Source: Scatosoma sp045577595
Lineage (GTDB): Bacteria > Bacillota > Clostridia > Christensenellales > Borkfalkiaceae
Direction: 5' to 3'
Assembly (NCBI GenBank): GCA_045577595.1
Contig: JAZNIR010000004.1
Span: 1 to 14,414, forward strand
DNA length: 14,414 bases
Shown: positions 7,905 to 13,440 of the stretch, one piece after another
Numbering within the stretch: position 1 is the stretch's first letter
Layout: the number at the start of each line of letters is the position of its first letter
Program-made: the position numbers and the translations under genes
The notes under the pieces: generated by a model
Seen by the model: only the letters and a program-made list of their open reading frames with translations
What the model was told of the DNA's origin: nothing
Databases searched by the model: none

Positions 7905-9164
7905 TCAACAAGTTTTCGGAATTCTGCCCACGTCGAAATTGTCTTCGTTGCGCGCGCGTAAACATTTTACGGGGTGTTCTTTTTCTTGGAAACGGTAGTC
8001 CTTATCAAACGCTTGAATATGCTCGACGACGACGGTGTGTCCGCGTTCTTTTTCGGGCGTAGCGTTTACTTTCTTTTGATATTTAAAGAAGTTGGCGTCG
8101 GCGGGTAATTTGTTCACTTCCGTATAACCTTCCATATCGCCCGTTTGCGTTACCGTTTTGGCAAGCACTTCACGCACGTACGCTTTGTTTTCTTGCAATT
8201 TTAAAAGCTCGGGGAACGCGCCACCGCCTTGTATCACTTCGTCCCAAGATTTTCTTTCGTATTGATTGAGAAGTTTTACTGCCGAGTGTAAGTGGACGAT
8301 TTCTTGCTCTAACAGCATCTCCCAAATTTTTTTCACCCGTTCGTCGCTTTCGTCTTGGTACATCGAATAATACAAATAACATTCGGTGTATTCGTGCATT
8401 AAAAGATTTTCGAAAATCGTCGCTTTTGTGTCGATAAGCGAGCCGTAATGCGTAACGTGGTCTTCTTCCACCATAGCGATTTCCGCGTATAATTCTCTGC
8501 CCCGTTGCGTTTTGTAAAATTGCGCGATATTCATATAATAGTTCATCGTTTGTTGTTCGGCGGCGGTGATAATGCCTACGTCGAGCTTCGTTACAAGGTC
8601 GGCTTTTTTATTGTCGATAGATTTTCTCACCGTGTCGCAAGGGTGGCGGTGGTGGGCAATCGTCGGGCGACCGGGCATAATTTCCGTGTAACCGCCTACC
8701 AGCCGTTCGGCGTGTATGCCCATATCCGTTTCCAACATATTCGCGTAACGGTATAAATGGTCGAAGTCTTCTAATAAAGCGAAGTCTAACGCTTTTTTCA
8801 CGTTTTTATCGGTGGAGCGTTGCGCGAGAAAAGCCGTTAAATCTACGGCTAACTGTTCGTAACCAATCGTCGTTTCCAAAAGGCTTTCGTCAATCGGTTT
8901 TAATAGGGAAATCAACTTTTGTTGTTGCTGTTCGCTACGACGGATAAGAGCTACGGCGCGACGCGCGTCGTTGTCGGGATAATGTCGGTTGAAATGGTGT
9001 TTGCACCAAACGGCTTCGTATTCCGTACCGTTCATCAAAATACAGCGTACGCGGGTGTACGGACTCACTTCGTTTTTATCGTACGGTTTTACGAAAATGT
9101 CTTTCCAACGCATAAAAAGCGTTTCGGGTTTTTTAGGTTTTTCTTCAAAAGGATTAAAAGTCAT
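7905..9164 (-). CDS. Ferritin-like protein with three di-metal-type helix pairs, function unknown
   Basis: The ATG at 9164 is chosen because GGAGGT lies 7 bases upstream on the minus strand; a longer reading from 9215 would add 17 hydrophobic residues without a good site. The 419-residue protein has no signal peptide. Its middle is helical with ferritin/rubrerythrin-type ligands: E103 then D133-x-x-H136, E203 then E233-x-x-H236, and E258 then E288-x-x-H291, each with exactly 30 residues between the first acid and the second motif. Pairs two and three could make a complete four-helix di-iron bundle; pair one, with Asp replacing Glu, is an extra half. The N-terminus has C41, C54, H56, H57 and H61, and the C-terminus ends in Cys. 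A redox or metal-storage role is inference; I do not recognise a named family. Confidence 0.75.
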   Translation of the reverse strand: MTFNPFEEKPKKPETLFMRWKDIFVKPYDKNEVSPYTRVRCILMNGTEYEAVWCKHHFNRHYPDNDARRAVALIRRSEQQQQKLISLLKPIDESLLETTIGYEQLAVDLTAFLAQRSTDKNVKKALDFALLEDFDHLYRYANMLETDMGIHAERLVGGYTEIMPGRPTIAHHRHPCDTVRKSIDNKKADLVTKLDVGIITAAEQQTMNYYMNIAQFYKTQRGRELYAEIAMVEEDHVTHYGSLIDTKATIFENLLMHEYTECYLYYSMYQDESDERVKKIWEMLLEQEIVHLHSAVKLLNQYERKSWDEVIQGGGAFPELLKLQENKAYVREVLAKTVTQTGDMEGYTEVNKLPADANFFKYQKKVNATPEKERGHTVVVEHIQAFDKDYRFQEKEHPVKCLRARNEDNFDVGRIPKTC

Positions 9165-9264
9165 AAATGATACCTCCGAAAAAAGTATAACCAAGCATAA
9201 AAAAAATAAACGCAAAGGGGTGGAAGTTTTTTAAAAAATACTTTCCGTTTCGATATAAAAAGGG

Positions 9265-9293
9265 TTGACTTTTAAAAATTCATTTGCTATAAT
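9265..9293 (+). promoter_or_regulatory. Promoter of tRNA-Pro
   Basis: TTGACT (9265-9270) and TATAAT (9288-9293) are 17 bp apart, and TGC precedes the -10 (extended -10). The start near 9300 leaves a leader of about 37 bases, containing a small TTCTT/AAGAA hairpin, before the tRNA. Confidence 0.9.
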
Positions 9294-9336
9294 ATATGCG
9301 TTTCTTCGGGAAAGAAGAGAGTTTACAAGAAAAAAT

Positions 9337-9412
9337 CGAGGCGTAGCGCAGTTGGTAGCGCGTTGCGTTCGGGACGCAAAGGTCGTGGGTTCGAATCCCG
9401 TCGCCTCGACCA
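9337..9412 (+). tRNA. tRNA-Pro (anticodon CGG)
   Basis: A complete 76-base cloverleaf folds by hand. The acceptor CGAGGCG pairs with CGCCTCG, the D stem GCGC with GCGC around AGTTGGTA, and the anticodon stem TTGCG with CGCAA around TTCGGGA. The anticodon CGG (9370-9372) reads the proline codon CCG. The variable loop is AGGTC, the T loop is TTCGAAT, the discriminator is A, and CCA is encoded. The outer two T-stem pairs are G-T and T-G wobbles. An antisense reading frame here gives the familiar false peptide containing VEATGFEPTTFASRTQ, which is not a gene. Confidence 0.98.
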
Positions 9413-9414
9413 AG

Positions 9415-9451
9415 AAAGGGCTACGATTTTGATACAAAATCGTAGCCCTTT
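9415..9451 (+). terminator. Perfect 17-bp hairpin after tRNA-Pro, probable terminator
   Basis: AAAGGGCTACGATTTTG (9415-9431) is exactly complementary to the sequence at 9435-9451 around loop ATA. It starts two bases after the tRNA CCA, so it probably ends the tRNA transcript, though the tail has only three T. The descending arm is also the left end of repeat copies 1 and 2 downstream, whereas the ascending arm occurs only here. Confidence 0.7.
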
Positions 9452-9624
9452 CAATGAAATTTATGCCTAACGGCATAAGTGAAATAATAAGATTATGAAA
9501 TATCCTACGGATATGAAATATACTTTGTATATGGTGGCATAAATTTTATTTCATTTTTGCAAAGCAAAAATTTCGTAATTTTTAAATTATTTCATATTGC
9601 TTGCAATATTTCATTAAACATAAA
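9431..9624. repeat. Nested-palindrome repeat, copy 1 (194 bp)
   Basis: Five stem-loops are packed in this unit: TTATGCC/GGCATAA (9461-9478), ATATCC/GGATAT (9500-9514), ATATAC/GTATAT (9518-9532), ATTTTTGC/GCAAAAAT (9553-9571) and ATATTGC/GCAATAT (9594-9609). Between them are four GAAAT boxes on the left (9456, 9481, 9497, 9515) and four ATTTC boxes on the right (9548, 9570, 9589, 9608), so the unit is also a palindrome as a whole. No coding frame of note. MITE-like or a structured RNA; I do not recognise a named family. Confidence 0.85.
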
Positions 9625-9819
9625 GATACAAAATCGTAGCCCTTTCAATGAAATTTATGCCTAACGGCATAAGTGAAATAATAAGATTATGAAATATCCT
9701 ACGGATATGAAATATACTTCGTATATGGTGGCATAAATTTTATTTCATTTTTTGCAAAGCAAAAATTTCATAATTTTTAAATTATTTCATATTGCTTGCA
9801 ATATTTCATTAAACATAAA
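9625..9819. repeat. Nested-palindrome repeat, copy 2 (195 bp)
   Basis: By direct reading this is the same as copy 1 except for three changes: TTT to TTC in the loop of the third hairpin, one extra T in the fourth hairpin (about 9748-9753), and CGTAA to CATAA after it. It abuts copy 1 with no spacer, so it looks like a recent tandem duplication of the whole unit. Confidence 0.9.
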
Positions 9820-9910
9820 GATACAAAATCACGGCTCTTTTGGGTGAAATTTATGCTAGACGGCATAAGTGAAATAATAAGATTTATGAAATATCCTACG
9901 GATATGAAAT
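9820..9910. repeat. Nested-palindrome repeat, copy 3, truncated
   Basis: This copy keeps only the first 91 bases, through the second hairpin and fourth GAAAT box. It is more diverged, especially at its left end (CACGGCTCTTTTGGG instead of CGTAGCCCTTTCA) and in the first hairpin loop. It stops abruptly at 9910 where unrelated sequence and a hairpin begin. It is therefore older than the copy 1/copy 2 duplication. Confidence 0.85.
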
Positions 9911-9914
9911 GGGG

Positions 9915-9960
9915 AAAAATCTGAAAGTGGATTGTTTCATTTTCAGATTTTTTTGTTTTT
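9915..9960 (+). terminator. Hairpin with T-rich tail after the repeat array
   Basis: AAAAATCTGAAA (9915-9926) pairs perfectly with TTTCAGATTTTT (9941-9952) around a 14-base loop, and TTGTTTTTT follows. This is an AU-rich intrinsic terminator in either direction. It could end transcripts crossing the repeats. Confidence 0.7.
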
Positions 9961-10023
9961 TAACAAAACGTAAACTTCATAAAAAAGTTTATAATCTTTT
10001 TTTCAACAATGCGTCGATTATAT
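9961..10023. other. AT-rich gap upstream of hpt with a weak inverted repeat
   Basis: TAAACTT (9971-9977) and AAGTTTA (9985-9991) form a 7-bp AT-rich inverted repeat followed by seven T (9997-10003). It could be a weak terminator or an operator; I see nothing else here. Confidence 0.35.
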
Positions 10024-10052
10024 TTGAAAAATTAAATATAATATGCTATAAT
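10024..10052 (+). promoter_or_regulatory. Promoter of hpt
   Basis: TTGAAA (10024-10029) and consensus TATAAT (10047-10052) are 17 bp apart, with TGC making an extended -10. The start near 10059 leaves a leader of about 25 bases containing the AAAAGGGG ribosome site. Confidence 0.9.
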
Positions 10053-10083
10053 TTTTGTAATACGAATGAAAAGGGGTTGCACA

Positions 10084-10644
10084 ATGGATAAAATCACTTC
10101 GATTGAGCAGTTTGAGAAAAAAATTAAGCGCGTTATCATTACCAAAGAAGAAATAGACGAAGCGATTCAAAAGGCTGGTAAGCAAATCAGCGAGTCGTAC
10201 GACGGCAAGCCGATTTTGCTCGTAAGCATTTTAAAGGGCGCGTTCGTGTTTATGGCGGACCTTTGTCGCGCAATTACCGTACCTTGCGAAATCGGATTTA
10301 TGTGCGCGAAAAGTTATTACAGCGGAACGGTTTCTACGGGCGTTGTAAAAATTACGATGGACCTTGACAGAGATATAAGCGGTTATCACGTGATTATCGT
10401 GGAAGACATTATCGACACGGGACGCACGCTTAACGATATTGTGAAAATGTTGCAAGCGCGTAATCCGTTGTCGATTAAAGTGGTTACGCTATTGGATAAG
10501 CCCGAAAGAAGATTGGTGGACTTTAAAGCGGATATGGCGCTTTTCACCATTCCCGATTTCTTCGTTATCGGTTACGGTTTGGATTGTGGCGAGTATTTTA
10601 GAAATTTGCCGTACATAGCGGAATATAATCCCGATGCGGAATAA
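10084..10644 (+). CDS. hpt: Hypoxanthine phosphoribosyltransferase
   Basis: This purine-salvage enzyme joins hypoxanthine (often guanine too) with PRPP to form IMP or GMP. The 186-residue length is standard. Visible are VSILKGAFVFMADL (47-60), the flexible-loop region SYYSGTVSTG (77-86), the PRPP-binding signature VEDIIDTGRTL (106-116), LDKPERR (137-143) and DFFVIGYGLDCGEYFRNLPYI (158-178). I choose the ATG at 10084, 7 bases after AAAAGGGG; the in-frame ATG at 10066 would place the Shine-Dalgarno inside the coding sequence. Unlike many Bacillota, hpt here is not next to tilS or ftsH. It has its own promoter and a terminator after its stop, so it is monocistronic. Confidence 0.96.
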   Translation: MDKITSIEQFEKKIKRVIITKEEIDEAIQKAGKQISESYDGKPILLVSILKGAFVFMADLCRAITVPCEIGFMCAKSYYSGTVSTGVVKITMDLDRDISGYHVIIVEDIIDTGRTLNDIVKMLQARNPLSIKVVTLLDKPERRLVDFKADMALFTIPDFFVIGYGLDCGEYFRNLPYIAEYNPDAE

Positions 10645-10661
10645 AATATATTGCAAACGTT

Positions 10662-10696
10662 AAAAAGGACGGTTTTAACACCGTCCTTTTTCTTTT
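10662..10696. terminator. Bidirectional terminator between hpt and the ABC operon
   Basis: AAAAAGGACGGT (10662-10673) pairs with ACCGTCCTTTTT (10680-10691) around TTTAAC, with T-rich sequence on one side and A-rich on the other. It can serve both hpt and the convergent ABC transporter operon, whose last stop is at 10700. Confidence 0.93.
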
Positions 10697-10699
10697 ATA

Positions 10700-11509
10700 T
10701 TAACGTTCGTTTTTGACGAAAAGCTTTTCAAGCAAAGCTACGACGGCGTACATAGCGGCGGCGAGTACGCAAAGGATAAACACCGCGCTCATTACAAGGT
10801 CGAGTTTAAACACTTGCCCGCCGTAGACGATTAAGTAGCCTATGCCCGCTCGGGAAACGATATATTCGCCCATAATCGAGCCTATCCAAGCCATACCGAC
10901 GTTGATTTTCAGCATAGAAATAAAGTTGGGCAACGACGACGGAACGACGAGTTTCGTCAGCGTTTGCAGTTTGCTTGCGCCCATCGACTTTAACAGCAAC
11001 AGTTTGTTTTTGTCCGTCGCCATAAAGCCGTTTAACATATTCATTATCGCTACGATTAAGCCGATTAAAACGGTCATAAAAACAATCGCTTCACTGCCCG
11101 TACCGCACCAAATAATAATCAGCGGACCGAGCGCGATTTTCGGCAACGCGTTGAGCACGACGAGATAGGGTTCTAAAATGCGCCGTAACGATTCGCTCCA
11201 CCAAAGGGCAAGGGCGGTGGCGTAGCCGATAACGACGGCAATAAAAAAGCCGGTCAACGTTTCGGATAACGTCGTTTTTACGTGTAAAAACAGCGAGCCG
11301 TCTTTATATAAATCTTTAATCGTTTTTGCGATACGGGAGGGGGAACTTGTGATAAACGGGTCAATCCACTGCATTTTTGCGGACAGTTCCCAAAGTCCGA
11401 TAAAGAGAAAGAGTATGGCGAAACGGGCGAAAAGGATAAATATGTTTTTTCGGCGTACGCCACGTAAGTAGTCGAGATATTCTTTTGAAATCGTCCGTTC
11501 GTTTTTCAT
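10700..11509 (-). CDS. ABC importer permease, SsuC/TauC/ThiX type
   Basis: This 269-residue inner-membrane subunit has six predicted helices (near 24-45, 84-104, 110-135, 140-160, 202-222, 238-262). Its cytoplasmic EAA loop, MGASKLQTLTKLVVPSSLPNF (176-196), docks onto the ATPase. TSSPSRIAKTIKDL (54-67) and NALPKIALGPLIIIWCGTG (120-138) are typical of the taurine/sulfonate/nitrate/thiamine-precursor permease family. The start overlaps the ATPase stop by ATGA, so the two are translationally coupled. The sequence does not settle the substrate. Confidence 0.92.
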   Translation of the reverse strand: MKNERTISKEYLDYLRGVRRKNIFILFARFAILFLFIGLWELSAKMQWIDPFITSSPSRIAKTIKDLYKDGSLFLHVKTTLSETLTGFFIAVVIGYATALALWWSESLRRILEPYLVVLNALPKIALGPLIIIWCGTGSEAIVFMTVLIGLIVAIMNMLNGFMATDKNKLLLLKSMGASKLQTLTKLVVPSSLPNFISMLKINVGMAWIGSIMGEYIVSRAGIGYLIVYGGQVFKLDLVMSAVFILCVLAAAMYAVVALLEKLFVKNER

Positions 11510-12240
11510 ACGTTAAGCTCCTTCCAAAGTAATTCAAACCATTTGCCGAATTCGGGGTTTTCTCTGCGTTTGAGTGGCTCGTTTTCGGAAAAATCGAGCG
11601 TGTGCGACGCTATGACGGTGGCGGGGCGACGGGATAAGACGAAAATTCTGTCGGCAACCGAAATCGCTTCGCTGATATCGTGCGTAATCAAAAGCGCCGT
11701 TTTTTGTTCGCTACGGATAATTTTATACACGTCGTTACACACCGACAGTCGCGTTTGATAATCGAGCGCGGAAAACGGCTCGTCAAGCAATAACACGTCG
11801 GGGTTGACGGAGAGTGTGCGTATCAAGGCGGCGCGTTGTCGCATACCGCCCGAAAGGGAGGACGGGTAGTTTTTTAAAAATTGTTTCAAGCCGTATTTCT
11901 CGGCGAGCGCAAGTGCGCGGGCGCGGTTTTGCGCGGTGTTGGTGCGTTTGATTTCCAACGGTAAAAATATGTTCTTTTCAATCGTGCGCCAAGCGAACAG
12001 TTCGTCTTTTTGCAACATATAACCAAACGAACAACCGTTGGTTTTCACCTTACCGCCCGTCGGCGAGAGTAATCCCGCCGACAGAGAAAGGAGTGTGGTT
12101 TTTCCGCAACCGGAAGGGCCGATAATCGCCACGAATTCTCCCTGATTTACGGAAAAATCCAAGTTTTCCACCGCCACCGTTTCCCCTTGCTTGCTGTAAT
12201 AGCGCATAGAAACGTTTTCAAAGCGTAAAACTTCTTTCAT
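11506..12240 (-). CDS. ABC importer ATP-binding protein, SsuB/TauB/ThiZ type
   Basis: This 244-residue ATPase energises the importer. All nucleotide-binding motifs are intact: Walker A GPSGCGKTT (41-49), Q-loop Q77 (YMLQKDELFAW), signature LSGGMRQR (129-136), Walker B VLLLDEPFSALD (149-160) and switch H187 (THD). The short C-terminus with RRPATVI (204-210) is characteristic of the nitrate/sulfonate/taurine group. It lies 41 bp after the binding-protein gene, with AAAGGAA as ribosome site, and overlaps the permease gene by four bases. Confidence 0.95.
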   Translation of the reverse strand: MKEVLRFENVSMRYYSKQGETVAVENLDFSVNQGEFVAIIGPSGCGKTTLLSLSAGLLSPTGGKVKTNGCSFGYMLQKDELFAWRTIEKNIFLPLEIKRTNTAQNRARALALAEKYGLKQFLKNYPSSLSGGMRQRAALIRTLSVNPDVLLLDEPFSALDYQTRLSVCNDVYKIIRSEQKTALLITHDISEAISVADRIFVLSRRPATVIASHTLDFSENEPLKRRENPEFGKWFELLWKELNV

Positions 12241-12281
12241 TTGCTTATTCCTTTTGTGTGGTGATTTTGATTTCTTTATTT

Positions 12282-13295
12282 TTATTCGGTTTCGTAAACT
12301 TCCCGATATACTTTGTTTGCCAACGTATTGTCGACAAGTTCGTGCATTTGTACGCGACGGGTAAGTTCACCCGCGTTTTCGATAATATCTTGCAAACGGT
12401 TGAAACTTTCTTCCGTCATCGTGAGTTCGCTACGCCAAGCGTCGATATCCCGATAACGTTTTACGGACGCGGCAATCGCTTCTTCCGATACGCCTGCGAA
12501 ATAGGACGAGAGATAGGGCGCAACCGTTTCGGGCGCGGTTTCGTTGATATATTTCACCGCTTTCGTTACGGCGCGTAAAAAACCTTCCGCCGTTTGTTGG
12601 TTGCCGTCAAGCCACGAACTTTTTGCTAAATAGCAAGTATAGGGAACTTCCCCCGACGCTTCGCCAACGGACGCCACTACGTAGCCTTTTCCAGCCGCTT
12701 CGTATTCGTAAGCGACGGGGTCGAACATCGTACAATAATCCGCCGTACCCGCTTCAAATGCGCTCGTCATCAAGTTAAAAGCGACGTCGTAGTTCAACGT
12801 AAGGTCGGTTTTATCGTACAAGCCGTACCCTTTCAAAACGTATTCGAACGTCATAGCGGGCACACCGCCTTTACGCCCTGCAAGTATTTCTTTTCCGCGC
12901 AAATCCGTCCATTGGAAATTGGGCTGGGGTACGCGGGAAACGAGAAACGAGCCGTCCCGTTTGGTGAGTTGCCCAAACACGGTGGGGGCGTCGCTCGAAC
13001 CGCCGATAAGTACGTACAAGCCCGCTTCCGGTCCGCAAAAACCGATATCCGCGTCGCCCGAAAGCACGGCGGACATTACGCTGTCGGCGCCACCTGCGTT
13101 GGTGAGTTCGATTTGAATGTTTTCTTCTTCAAAATACCCCAGCGACTCGGCAAGATACATCGGCGCGTAGAAAATCGAATGGGTTACTTCGCTGATACGG
13201 AGCACGCCGTCGTCCTTGTCTTTACAAGCGGTGTTTGGGAAAAAGGTGAAACACGCGGCGCAAACCGCGCTTAAAAATTTTGCTGTTTTTTTCAT
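12282..13295 (-). CDS. ABC importer substrate-binding lipoprotein, NMT1/SsuA-like
   Basis: This first gene of the operon encodes a 337-residue binding protein. The N-terminus is a lipoprotein signal: basic MKKTAK, a hydrophobic stretch to about 20, and cleavage before C24, although the lipobox NTAC is atypical at its first position. YAPMYLAESLGYFEEENI (43-60) and ADIGFCGPEA (82-91) are the hallmarks of the COG0715 family, whose members bind sulfonates, taurine, nitrate, thiamine precursors or riboflavin-like ligands. No TPP or FMN riboswitch is visible in the short leader, so there is no regulatory clue to the ligand. The ribosome site is GAGGA on the minus strand, 6 bases before the ATG. Confidence 0.9.
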   Translation of the reverse strand: MKKTAKFLSAVCAACFTFFPNTACKDKDDGVLRISEVTHSIFYAPMYLAESLGYFEEENIQIELTNAGGADSVMSAVLSGDADIGFCGPEAGLYVLIGGSSDAPTVFGQLTKRDGSFLVSRVPQPNFQWTDLRGKEILAGRKGGVPAMTFEYVLKGYGLYDKTDLTLNYDVAFNLMTSAFEAGTADYCTMFDPVAYEYEAAGKGYVVASVGEASGEVPYTCYLAKSSWLDGNQQTAEGFLRAVTKAVKYINETAPETVAPYLSSYFAGVSEEAIAASVKRYRDIDAWRSELTMTEESFNRLQDIIENAGELTRRVQMHELVDNTLANKVYREVYETE

Positions 13296-13334
13296 TGTTT
13301 ATCCTCGCTGATGAAAAAAAATTTAGAATAATAT

Positions 13335-13364
13335 ATTTTATGCACGGGCATTTATAATTGACAA
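13335..13364 (-). promoter_or_regulatory. Probable promoter of the ABC importer operon
   Basis: On the minus strand TTGTCA (plus 13359-13364) and TAAAAT (plus 13335-13340) are 18 bp apart. The -35 almost coincides with the valS -35 on the other strand. A second possible -10 (TATATT at 13329-13334) exists with a poorer -35. Confidence 0.5.
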
Positions 13365-13386
13365 TCGTTTAAGAAAGTACTATAAT
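13358..13386 (+). promoter_or_regulatory. Promoter of valS
   Basis: Perfect consensus TTGACA (13358-13363) and TATAAT (13381-13386) at 17 bp. The start near 13393 leaves a leader of under 50 bases, too short for a T-box riboswitch. The ribosome site GAGGGG (13427-13432) precedes the ATG at 13441. Confidence 0.93.
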
Positions 13387-13440
13387 AAATGCACTACGCA
13401 ATTTTAGGGAACGGAAAAAAGACAACGAGGGGTTGTGATT

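Noticed and set aside
9165..9215. N-terminal 17-residue hydrophobic extension of the ferritin-like protein as a signal peptide
   Set aside because: The internal ATG at 9164 has an ideal GGAGGT at 7 bases, which lies inside the would-be extension; the upstream start has no comparable site.
9231..9476. Minus-strand 81-codon frame containing VEATGFEPTTFASRTQRATNCATPR
   Set aside because: It is the antisense translation of the tRNA-Pro gene, a well-known false ORF in bacterial annotations.
9431..9910. CRISPR array
   Set aside because: The repeats are about 194 bp, directly abutting, internally palindromic and without unique spacers, and no cas gene is present.
9909..10091. 60-codon frame upstream of hpt
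   Set aside because: It runs through a terminator hairpin and the hpt promoter, has no ribosome site, and its composition is that of AT-rich noncoding DNA.
13296..13440. T-box or TPP riboswitch between the ABC operon and valS
   Set aside because: The predicted leaders are under about 50 bases on each side and contain no T-box or thi-box sequence.
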